Source of the DNA: Prevotella sp. CAG:732
Lineage (GTDB): Bacteria; Bacteroidota; Bacteroidia; Bacteroidales; Bacteroidaceae
Length of the DNA: 44,226 bases
Reading direction: 5' to 3'
Assembly: GCA_000436035.1 (NCBI GenBank)
Contig: FR893286.1
Span: 28,974 to 73,199, forward strand
Below the pieces are notes generated by a model, which saw nothing but the letters and a program-made list of their open reading frames with translations, had not been told where the DNA came from and made no database searches. A program made the translations under genes and the position numbers. Of this stretch, positions 14,688-22,677 are shown piece after piece. Every line of letters begins with the position of its first letter. Position 1 is the first letter of the stretch.

Positions 14688-16028
14688 ATGATAAAAAACG
14701 TCATCAAGAAGCTGCTCGATGATACCCAGTACATCACAGCCATCGAAAAGCAGAACAGTCTGCTCCAACAGAAGAACATGCTCCTCCAACAAAACCTTGA
14801 AAAGGTGAAAGCTGACAAGGTAGAGGACGAGGATGCCAAGTACAAGAAACGTAGCCGCAACTACCTGAGACCGATTGACGAGATGACCTCTTGGTTGCTC
14901 AGTCACTATGAGTTCCGCTACAACGTCATCACCGACGTCTTCGAATATCGCAAGACAGCGGAGGAAGGCGACTATGATGAGGTATATCGCACTGACGAGA
15001 AAGGCTCCTTTGCCGTCATCGACAAGTATGCCATCAACTCCATCGCCATCGAGGTGCAAGAGGCAGGCATCTTCGTGCGTGACCACTTCGTGGAACGACT
15101 CATCAAGTCGAAGTACGCCAAACCCTACCACCCCATCCGCTTCTATATTAATAAGGTGAACGGAACCTGGGACGGCAAGGAGCGCATCAGCGACTTCCTG
15201 CGCCGCATCAACCAGTCGGACTACTGTCAGAAGATGGGAAGAATCTGGCTCCGAGCCATGGTGGCACAGATGGCTGGCATCGACGCAAACCACGCCAACA
15301 GCGTGATGCTCACCTTGGTCTCTCCCACCCAAGGCTTGCACAAGAGCACTTTTCTCAGAAATCTTCTCCCCCTGGAGTTGAGAGACTACTACACCGACGA
15401 CTTTTCTCTCAACCAGAAAGGAAACGCCCAGAGAAAAATCGTGGAGTTTGCCATCATCAACGACGATGAGCTAGACAAGGAGAACCCGAAGAAGATGCCG
15501 ATGATGAAGACGCTGATGCAGACCATGAAACCGAGCTTCATCGGTGCCTACAAGAAGAACTTCAACCGCCTCCCTCGTGCCGCTTCGTTCACGGGTACGA
15601 GCAACAGCCGTGAACTCCTCACCGACCGCACGGGTTCTCGCCGCTTCCTCATCCTCGAACCCGACAGCATGATTGATGTAGAGGGAATAGAGCACGACCA
15701 AATCTATGCCCAACTCTTGCAGGAGATAGAGCAAGGCGAACCATACTATTTCTCGAAAGCCGATGAACAGGAGATGCAAGTCCACAACGAGCCTTACTAT
15801 GTGAAGACCGACTTGGAACGTTCCATCACCTCTCGCTTCCGCATCTTCGAGGCTGGAGAGGAAGCCATCAAGATGAGTGCCAGCACCGTGCTAGGAAAAC
15901 TGAAGGAACAGAAAGTGAAGGGCATCGAAAACATCACCATCAACACTTTCAGCAAAATCCTCACTCGTCTCTTCGGAAGTCCTATACACACCAACCTTGG
16001 CAATCTCTACGCCATCCGAGAAGTATAG
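14688..16028 (+). CDS. VapE-family (virulence-associated E) SF3-like ATPase/helicase
   Basis: VapE proteins are D5/SF3-like helicases found in prophages, phage-inducible islands and domesticated modules of Bacteroidetes, where some start replication. The 446-residue protein has an N-terminal coiled coil (18-45, QNSLLQQKNMLLQQN), a VapE N-part (60-200: SWLLSHYEFRYNVITDVFEYR, YHPIRFYINKVNGTWDG), a Walker-A variant QGLHKST at 215-221, Walker B INDDELD near 257-263, sensor TGTSN 302-306 and arginines 318-319 in GSRRF. The BT4734-like primase-side N-terminus of longer relatives is absent. Start ATG 14688 follows a promoter at 14630-14661. Two sets of 22-bp repeats precede it, and 55-bp hairpins lie on both sides. 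An HU-like gene converges on it. Confidence 0.85.
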   Translation: MIKNVIKKLLDDTQYITAIEKQNSLLQQKNMLLQQNLEKVKADKVEDEDAKYKKRSRNYLRPIDEMTSWLLSHYEFRYNVITDVFEYRKTAEEGDYDEVYRTDEKGSFAVIDKYAINSIAIEVQEAGIFVRDHFVERLIKSKYAKPYHPIRFYINKVNGTWDGKERISDFLRRINQSDYCQKMGRIWLRAMVAQMAGIDANHANSVMLTLVSPTQGLHKSTFLRNLLPLELRDYYTDDFSLNQKGNAQRKIVEFAIINDDELDKENPKKMPMMKTLMQTMKPSFIGAYKKNFNRLPRAASFTGTSNSRELLTDRTGSRRFLILEPDSMIDVEGIEHDQIYAQLLQEIEQGEPYYFSKADEQEMQVHNEPYYVKTDLERSITSRFRIFEAGEEAIKMSASTVLGKLKEQKVKGIENITINTFSKILTRLFGSPIHTNLGNLYAIREV

Positions 16029-16060
16029 CCTCTCCTTCCACCCGAGGCATGAACACCACT

Positions 16061-16135
16061 AATGCGAAAAGCTCCCTTCACTGTAATCCGCTGACTATCA
16101 AGCATTGTCGGCGAAAAGTGAAGGGAGCTTTGCAT
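16061..16135. terminator. Convergent terminator and 55-bp hairpin element, right copy
   Basis: AAAGCTCCCTTCACT (16068-16082) pairs perfectly with AGTGAAGGGAGCTTT (16117-16131), extended by ATGC/GCAT. The core 16073-16127, reverse-complemented, matches 14164-14218 at 40 of 55 positions. It lies between the convergent vapE and HU-like genes and can end both transcripts, although its loop is long (34 bases) and only short U-runs follow. Confidence 0.75.
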
Positions 16136-16797
16136 CACACTCCTATTCTACGATAGATAAACATCCTGCCCACTTTCTCCTTCGTCATCTTCGGGAACTC
16201 GCCCTCGCAATAACCATCGAGGACCTTGCGGGCATGATGCTTGCAGACTCCATGCAAGCCTTGGAAAGCGGAAACCGTGATGAAACCGTGCTCCTTGCAA
16301 TAGTTGGTAATATCGACCAGTTCCTGACTAGCCTCCCTGGCAGGCATCTTCACCTTCCAGTCCACACGTCCGAAACCATGGCAATGCTTGGCAAGGAACT
16401 CCTTGTTGAGTGCCTTCGTCACCCTCACCTCCAAGCCAGCAAACTCCACCTCGTTGGAAGGAATCAAGTCGCCCACATGATAAGGCTTGCGATACTCATT
16501 GCCATCATCGTCTCTATGTCGGCGCACCGCCAACTTAGGTCGGACAATAAACATATTGCCGATTTTCACTTCCATTCCCATCGACAGGGCATAGAGCATC
16601 TCGTCCTCTATGGCATCGATGGCAGCCACAAACTGGGCTGGAGTCATCTGGTTATGACTTCTCATCCCCGTCTTCATATCCTTGAAATCATAGATGTCCT
16701 TGGTTACGAACTGAGGATGAATCAAATACTCGCCAGTCTCGTCTTTCATCGGAGATCGGTGCTCGATATAACCTATTGGTCCTTTAGATCTTGGCAT
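16135..16797 (-). CDS. HU-like DNA-binding protein, long form (220 aa)
   Basis: A probable nucleoid-type or replication-accessory DNA-binding protein. Residues ~48-140 carry the HU/IHF helix-helix-strand pattern (QMTPAQFVAAIDAIEDEMLYAL, then EVKIGNMFIVRPKLAVR with the flexible arm region near RRHRDDDGNEY). The C-terminal ~150-220 is an additional compact domain, possibly helix-turn-helix (FITVSAFQGLHGVCKHHARKVL), so it is more than twice the size of plain HU (~90 aa). Bacteroidetes commonly carry such HU-like genes beside VapE genes. Here it converges on vapE with only the hairpin between them. It could bind the 22-bp repeats upstream of vapE; that is inference. Confidence 0.75.
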   Translation of the reverse strand: MPRSKGPIGYIEHRSPMKDETGEYLIHPQFVTKDIYDFKDMKTGMRSHNQMTPAQFVAAIDAIEDEMLYALSMGMEVKIGNMFIVRPKLAVRRHRDDDGNEYRKPYHVGDLIPSNEVEFAGLEVRVTKALNKEFLAKHCHGFGRVDWKVKMPAREASQELVDITNYCKEHGFITVSAFQGLHGVCKHHARKVLDGYCEGEFPKMTKEKVGRMFIYRRIGV

Positions 16798-16822
16798 AGT
16801 TATCTTTTTTTAAAAGTAAAGT

Positions 16823-17427
16823 TTAAAAGCAATCATTAATCACGTCTTGAGGCAAGAATACATTCTGAGTGACACCATCCATGGCAGGTCGTTTCAAGAA
16901 CAAGACATAGGTCACTTCCCTACCTTTAATAAAAGGACAAAGACGGGAACGCTCCTTGAGATTCTCCAACAGCCTTTCAGCATATTCGCCTTCCGTCCAT
17001 TTACATTCTCCTATCAACACTTTCTTCTTATCCTGTGATTCAGCCACGACATCCAGTTCTACACTCTTGTCACGTGAGACGCTTCCCCACCATCGGCTGG
17101 CTACATTCCAAACTGTGCCATCTATCAAGTTGCCACTCACGGCATGACGACAGAGGATTTTCCATCGTGCTCCAACGAACTCCGACAAACTGCCCTCTAT
17201 CATCCTGCATACCATCTCCGACCTGCCCAAGCCTATGAGTGAACGATTTGGAATCACATAACGATAGAAAAAACTCATAAATGGGTCTGCCACCTTATAT
17301 TACCTATCAAAGAGAGCAAGGTGGATGACATGGTGGTCTGTGACATATCATCCATAAAGAGACGCACAGGTTCCTCATAAAGAGTACCATTCACATCCAA
17401 CACATGATATTTCACCGCCTCCATCAT
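16823..17427 (-). pseudogene. ATP-binding protein with DUF234 nuclease-like C-terminus, remnant
   Basis: Two pieces in different frames. 17427 to about 17300 reads MMEAVKYHVLDV..., then RLFMDDMSQTTMSSTLLSLIGN, which resembles the region before DUF234 in AAA-type ATPases. After a deletion, 17302-16823 reads YKVADPFMSFFYRYVIPNRSLIG, then ELDVVAESQDKKKVLIGECKW, which is the DUF234 (PD-(D/E)XK-like) domain with its E-x-D and E-x-K residues. The ATPase core (Walker A and B) is gone. A promoter remains (17472-17501). A 156-residue stand-alone product from GTG 17293 is possible but more likely this is decay. This family is frequent in Prevotella genomes. Confidence 0.7.
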
Positions 17428-17471
17428 TGAGCGCTATCTACAAATTCCATATCTGCAATAATTATGTTTTG

Positions 17472-17501
17472 CAAAAATAATGTTTTCAATGCATAATTCA
17501 A
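17472..17501 (-). promoter_or_regulatory. Promoter of the DUF234 remnant
   Basis: Minus strand: TTG (17501-17499), 19 bp, TATTTTTG (17479-17472), about 45 bp before ATG 17427. Confidence 0.6.
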
Positions 17502-17555
17502 GGCAAATAGAGATATTCTTGTAATAATTTAACGTTTAATGGGCTTTTTCATGTA

Positions 17556-17690
17556 TCTTGGTTTCCTGCCCTCCAATACTTCTCCGACTATCTGCAAAGA
17601 GGATACTATTCATTTACCAATGATGACATCCTCCAGTACATCCAACAAGTGGTCAATGCCACCATAGATACTAAAACGCCAAAATATTTG
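17556..17690 (+). pseudogene. Internal fragment of an AAA ATPase gene (AAA_14/DUF4143-like)
   Basis: The plus-strand frame that runs into the next gene reads FPALQYFSDYLQRGYYSF, then NDDILQYIQQVVNATIDTKTPKYL. This matches the L-x-x-YL-x-x-GYYPF...VN-T---D-P pattern of the middle of AAA_14/DUF4143 ATPases. No start, Walker motifs or end are left. It abuts the promoter of the M3 peptidase. It is the third ATPase fragment in this accessory region. Confidence 0.5.
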
Positions 17691-17718
17691 GAAATATGGA
17701 AACTTTTGGCTAACTTTG
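17687..17718 (+). promoter_or_regulatory. Promoter of the M3 peptidase gene
   Basis: TTTG (17687-17690), 20 bp, TAACTTTG (17711-17718), a full consensus match, 29 bp before ATG 17748. Confidence 0.8.
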
Positions 17719-17747
17719 CCCACACAATTATCAATTCAACTAACAAC

Positions 17748-19888
17748 ATGAGAATAAACAAGACATTCGTAACCCTTGGCTTGGCTACTGCCCTCTTGCA
17801 AATGCCAGCCTCATCAATCGCCCAAACATCGGGCGCAAGTCACAAACAGAACCCATTGCTCTCGTCTAGCACCCTGCCATTTGGTGCGCCAGACTTCAGC
17901 AAGATTCAGGAGAGTGATTACCTGCCTGCCATCAAGGCTGCCATCCAAAACCAGCGTGAGAACATTCAAAAGATCGTCAACAACAAGCAGAAACCTAACT
18001 TCAAGAACACCATCCTCGCTTATGAGGAGAGCGGTGTGCTCCTCGACCGAGTGAGCAGCGTGTTCTTCGGACTCACCAGTGCCTACAAGACACCTGTCAT
18101 CGCCGAGACACAGAAGACTGTGACACCTCTGCTCACCGAACTAGAAAACGAAATCTCGTTCAACCAAAAACTCTTCGAGCGCATCAAGTATGTCTATGAC
18201 CATGAGTACAGCAAGCTCAAGGGCGAGGACCAGCGACTCACAGAAGTCATCTACAAAGGTTTTGTACGCTCCGGTGCCATGCTCTCTACCGAGAAGATGG
18301 AGCGCATGAAGGAAATCAACAATCGCATCTCCGAACTTCAACAACAGTGGGGCAACCTCCTTCCTGCCGCCACCAACAACGCCGTGGTCTGGGTGAACAG
18401 CAAGGAAGAATTGGCAGGACTGAGTGATGCAGACATCGCACAATGCAAGAAGGATGCGGAAAGCCGTGGAGGCAAGGCTCCTTATTGCATCGTCATCATC
18501 AATACCACCCAACAGCCTATCCTCACAACCCTCGCCAATCGTGAGACTCGCCGCCGAGTGTATGAGGCTTCCATCCACCGTGCCGATGGTACCAACCCAG
18601 ACTTCAACACCTTCCCTATCGTAACAGAAATCGCCAAGTTGCGTGCAGAGAAAGGCAAGTTGATGGGGTACGACACCTACGCCGACTACTCCTTGGAGAA
18701 GACGATGGCAAAGACATCCGACAACGTATATAACTTCTTGAAGCAACTCATCAAGGAATATGCGCCAAAGGCTGATGCAGAGACCAAGGCGATAGAGGAA
18801 TATGCACAGAAGACCGAAGGCAAGGACTTCAAACTTCAGCCATACGACCGCTTCTACTATTCAGCCAAGATGAAGAAGGAGATGCTCAACATCACCGACG
18901 ACGAGGTGAAGCCTTACTTCAATATCGACAGCATCCAGGTGAACGGCGTGTTCTATGCTGCCCATCGTGTATATGGACTCAACTTTAAGGAGCGCAAGGA
19001 CATCCCAACCTATCACCCAGACATGAAGGTATTTGAGGTTTCCGACAAGAATGGCAAGCCGCTTGCCCTCTTCTATAGCGACTATTTCCGTCGTCCTACC
19101 AAGCGAGGCGGTGCATGGATGAGCAGCTTCGCCAAACAGAGCGAGCAGCGCCATCAGTTGCCTATTATATATAATGTATGCAACTTTGCCAAGGCTCCGG
19201 AAGGTCAACCTTCCTTGGTGACTTGGGATGAGGCGACCACCATGTTCCATGAGTTCGGTCATGCTCTCCACGGCATCTTGTCGAAGTGCAAGTACAACAC
19301 CCTCTCAGGCACAGCCGTAGCTCGTGACTTCGTGGAAATGCCATCCCAGTTTAACGAGTCGTTTGCCAGCATCCCTGAGATATTCGACCACTACGCTCGC
19401 CATACTGAGACTGGCAAGCCAATGCCAACCGAACTGAAGGAACGTATGCTGAAGAGCATCAGTTTCCAACCAGCATATTCCTTGGGCGAGAACTTGGCAG
19501 CCACCTGTCTCGACCTCGCTTGGCATCATATCTCTGCTGAGCAAGTACCTTCCCCTATATGGCGGGAGCTTTCGAGAAGGAGGAGTTGCACAACATCGGT
19601 TTGCTCAACTCTCAGATTCCACCTCGTTACTCCACCTCTTATTTCAACCATGTATGGGGTGGCGGCTATGCAGCAGGCTACTACAGCTATCTCTGGACAG
19701 AGGTGCTCGCTGTGAATATCGCTGATTACTTCGCCAAGCATGGAGCCTTGAACCCAGCCGTAGGTCAGGCATTCCGTGACAAGATACTGAGCCGAGGCAA
19801 CACCAAGGACCAGATGGAAATCTTTACCGACTTCACAGGCATGAAGAGCCCAGATGCTTCAGGCTTCCTGAAGGCTAGAGGATTATAA
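17748..19888 (+). pseudogene. dcp: M3-family metallopeptidase (peptidyl-dipeptidase Dcp-like), single frameshift
   Basis: Secreted or periplasmic zinc peptidase that removes C-terminal dipeptides. ATG 17748 gives a signal peptide MRINKTFVTLGLATALLQM...SSIA. The upstream open frame belongs to an ATPase fragment and is not used. The zinc motif HEFGH is at 501-505, preceded by TTMFHEF and followed by ALHGIL. Near 19552, at a CCCC run (QVPSPI), the frame is lost. The correct C-terminus (MAGAFEKEELHNIGLLNSQ, IPPRYSTSYFNHVWGGGYAAGYYSYLW) continues one frame over to 19888. Adding one C would restore about 713 residues, the usual length. The visible first frame ends at 19715. All catalytic residues before the break are present, but the Y-G-Y substrate loop is beyond it. 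Confidence 0.85.
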
Positions 19889-19900
19889 GAAAACAAAAAG

Positions 19901-19940
19901 AACCCTCCAAGAGATGCACGAGAGCATTTCTTGGAGGGTT
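19901..19940 (+). terminator. Intrinsic terminator after the M3 peptidase gene
   Basis: AACCCTCCAAGAGATGC pairs with GCATTTCTTGGAGGGTT with one mismatch. The T-run is short (TTTG), so it may be a moderate terminator. It also faces the leftward phosphatase gene. Confidence 0.75.
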
Positions 19941-19983
19941 TGCTATAAGAGTACCTTTTATCAATATCTTTAAATATCATCTA

Positions 19984-21135
19984 TTATTTGACAATCTGTC
20001 GCTTGATTCCCTTATCACCGACCACATAAACCTTGTCGTCTTCTATCAAGACAGCTCTGCCTCGATGGTGATTGAAATTTTCGAGATTATCAACATTCAC
20101 GGCTATCACCTTGCCCTTATAGAACTTCTTGATGTCCTTGAATATCGTATGACCTACGTAGATTCTATCCACATCGTACAGTTGAAGCACCATATCGAGG
20201 GAGTCACTAGGCAATGGCGACCACTTCTTAGTCTTCAACACCAAGCCTCTATACCAGATAGGACCACGATTGCCATAGAGGAACTTGCAAAATTCCGACT
20301 GAGCCTTACGCTGCTTGCTCTTCTTGAAAAGCACACTGCTGATCGTATCGTTGACCACAGGAATCGAAAGATTGCGCCCATAAAAATCACGGCTGATACC
20401 GGCGTGAACAAAGAGGTTGCGACCTATCACCTGCATGGCATTGCGAGTGCCCAGCCACTTGCCCAACTCTGTATTCGGAAAGAAGAGGTGTCGATAAGAC
20501 ATGCCCAACTTCTCTGCCAACAACTTGTACTTAGGCTTGGCATAGCGCATATCGCCTGCCAACTCCATCGGCTCATGGTTGCCCAGCATCACAGATACTC
20601 GACCGCCACATTCCGCAGCCTCAGCCTCCAACTTGTAGAACAACCAGAATATCTGTGGCACGTCATAGCCTCTATCAAAAATGTCACCGATGACCACCAA
20701 CTGATTATCGCCATACGACCATCTCAACTGACTATCAATAACACCATTTGCTTGCAAAAGGCTGATAACCAAATTGAGGCGCCCATGGGGATCAGACATC
20801 ACGAAGGTCTTCTTCGCTTGACTCTGCTTCCACTCTTGGCGAACCACAGGATGAAGGCGTACATCGAAAGGATAATTGCCTTCATGGTCGGTTACATGAA
20901 GCGTAAAATTGTCAGGCAAAGAGGCATAAGTGGTGTCCTTCACCTCTCCCGCCACTGTCACGCTCACTACTCTTACGCCTCCATCTGGCAGATAAATCAC
21001 GTAAGGACCATCGCAAGAGAGATGATTGTCGTCCACCTTATCTCCCTTTGCTGAAATGGTGATGCTAGACCATGCCAGCATCACCATTACTATCATCAAA
21101 AACTTTTGGATAAGTTTCATATTGTTCTCCATCAA
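19984..21135 (-). CDS. Exported metallophosphoesterase (PPP/SLP-like phosphatase)
   Basis: A two-metal phosphoesterase. Motifs: SDPHGR 114-119 (a D-x-H-G block), GDIFDRG 150-156, GNHEP 185-189, FVHAGI near 240, and GHT near 335. This set matches Shewanella-like (SLP) and other PPP-type phosphatases. The N-terminus MKLIQKFLMIVMVMLAWSSITISA is a signal peptide; Met6 at 21120 may be the true start. Residues 30-105 form a strand-rich domain before the catalytic core. It lies 17 bp after susD in the same direction, so it should be the third gene of the susC-susD operon. The substrate is unknown: phosphoprotein, phosphosugar or nucleotide. Confidence 0.85.
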   Translation of the reverse strand: MMENNMKLIQKFLMIVMVMLAWSSITISAKGDKVDDNHLSCDGPYVIYLPDGGVRVVSVTVAGEVKDTTYASLPDNFTLHVTDHEGNYPFDVRLHPVVRQEWKQSQAKKTFVMSDPHGRLNLVISLLQANGVIDSQLRWSYGDNQLVVIGDIFDRGYDVPQIFWLFYKLEAEAAECGGRVSVMLGNHEPMELAGDMRYAKPKYKLLAEKLGMSYRHLFFPNTELGKWLGTRNAMQVIGRNLFVHAGISRDFYGRNLSIPVVNDTISSVLFKKSKQRKAQSEFCKFLYGNRGPIWYRGLVLKTKKWSPLPSDSLDMVLQLYDVDRIYVGHTIFKDIKKFYKGKVIAVNVDNLENFNHHRGRAVLIEDDKVYVVGDKGIKRQIVK

Positions 21136-21152
21136 ATATGTATTTCTTTCAC

Positions 21153-22664
21153 TTATTCTCCGTAACCAGGATTATTGGTCAAGTGGCTCACGTTACGCTC
21201 GGCTGTTGGGATAGGAAGAACAATCTTGTAGAAATTGTCTTGTCCCTTGGCGATGGTCATGAACTCCTTGCTGCAAGAATGCTTGGTCTTGCTCAGTTTG
21301 CTGTTGGTTTCGCTTTTGCGCTCGATAGCCTTTCCGTTTCTCAGCAAGTCGAACATGCGATGTCCCTCACCTACCAATTCCTTGCGACGTTCCTCCAGCA
21401 CCTCGTCCACAGTCACCGTCTCGTTGGCATCCACTGTCTTAGCAGGATTAGCACGATTGACGATGGCATTGAGATACTTCACGGCATCTGCATTGTGGTC
21501 ATTGCCATCAGCAGTCAACTTCGCAGCAGCCTCAGCAGCATTGAGATATGCCTCCGACAAACGAATCAATGGGATGTTGGCATCCTCCACATTCTCGCCT
21601 TGCTGTGGCTGATACTTATTGACATAGCCACGGCCATAGATGGAAGAAGAAGAGTATTGCTTCTTCTCTGCCACATTGATGACCTTCAAGCGCACATCAT
21701 TAGGGTCCTCGCTCAACTCATTGTAGAAAGACGCTGTGACACAAGCATCGGCATAGCCACTAGGAGAATAAAGATAACCAAGGCTTTCCTTACCAGGAGA
21801 ATCGGTAGTCAAGTTGATAATCTCGAAGAGTACCTCGCCCTTGTTGGTGGAAGCAGCACTCACGTCATTAGCCCAAGCATTGGCATACTCAGCATTGCTC
21901 CACAACTGATAACCATTCTTCTCAGCACCCTTGATGGCTTTCTCCGCTGCATCCAGTGCCTTTTGGTTGTCACCATGATAAAGATAGACACGGCTCAGGA
22001 GGGTCAAGGCAGCCCACTTGTTGATTTTGCCCTTGTTGAATTCCTCACCAAGCAATTCAACGCTAGTCTCCAAGTCTTCCAAGATCTGGTCATAACATTG
22101 AGCCACAGTACTGCGCTGAGGCATATAGCTCTTATCCACGACAGCAGTCACGATGCTTGCACCGAGAGAGGCACCATTATCATGAGTGTAAGGATAGCCG
22201 AAGAGCTTGGTCAAATCGAAGAGAGCCATACCACGAATCGCCAAAGCCTGTCCCTTGTAGTCTTCCTTCTTTGCCTCCAAGTCCTCATCTGTAGCAGCAA
22301 TATTGTCGATGTTTGCCAAAATCACATTACAGTTTTGGATAATGCTATATGGAGTTGACCAATAAGAAGAAGGCACATTGCTCTTGGTAAAACCATAGAG
22401 ATAAGCAGAGGCAGTACGCTTGGTGGAGCTGACAGCCTGCATATCGTCAGCAGTCACATCACCATAATACACCAAACGGCCGGAATAGGCATTGGATGCC
22501 TGCATGCTGCTATAGATACCATTCAATGTGGCATCAACCTCGCCCAAGGTCTCCACCTTGGTGGGTACGGATGTGGATGGCTCCAAGTCGAGCCAGTCAT
22601 TGCCGCAAGAAGACAAGCTTACGACCATGGCTCCCATCATTATATATTTATATATCTTATTCAT
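21153..22664 (-). CDS. SusD/RagB-family nutrient-binding lipoprotein
   Basis: Surface lipoprotein that caps the TonB-dependent SusC channel and captures glycans or peptides. The 503 residues start MNKIYKYIMMGAMVVSLSSC, a lipoprotein signal with lipidated Cys20, followed by the standard GNDWLDLEPSTSVPT mature start. The helical TPR-like core (NCNVILANIDNIAATDEDL, KGQALAIRGMALFDLTKLFG) and the C-terminal RLSEAYLNAAEAAAKL with VLEERRKELVGEGHRMFDLLRNGK are hallmark SusD. It starts 13 bp after susC and precedes the phosphatase by 17 bp. No glycoside hydrolase or sulfatase accompanies the pair, so the ligand is not predictable. Confidence 0.96.
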   Translation of the reverse strand: MNKIYKYIMMGAMVVSLSSCGNDWLDLEPSTSVPTKVETLGEVDATLNGIYSSMQASNAYSGRLVYYGDVTADDMQAVSSTKRTASAYLYGFTKSNVPSSYWSTPYSIIQNCNVILANIDNIAATDEDLEAKKEDYKGQALAIRGMALFDLTKLFGYPYTHDNGASLGASIVTAVVDKSYMPQRSTVAQCYDQILEDLETSVELLGEEFNKGKINKWAALTLLSRVYLYHGDNQKALDAAEKAIKGAEKNGYQLWSNAEYANAWANDVSAASTNKGEVLFEIINLTTDSPGKESLGYLYSPSGYADACVTASFYNELSEDPNDVRLKVINVAEKKQYSSSSIYGRGYVNKYQPQQGENVEDANIPLIRLSEAYLNAAEAAAKLTADGNDHNADAVKYLNAIVNRANPAKTVDANETVTVDEVLEERRKELVGEGHRMFDLLRNGKAIERKSETNSKLSKTKHSCSKEFMTIAKGQDNFYKIVLPIPTAERNVSHLTNNPGYGE

Positions 22665-22677
22665 AATGTATCATCAT

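Noticed and set aside
14688..16797. Prophage
   Set aside because: Only vapE and an HU-like gene are present. There is no integrase, terminase, capsid, tail or lysis gene, so phage origin is possible but a prophage call is not supported.
16823..17293. Intact Mrr-like restriction endonuclease
   Set aside because: The E-x-D/E-x-K core belongs to a DUF234 domain that normally follows an ATPase. No methyltransferase is near and the upstream part is deleted.
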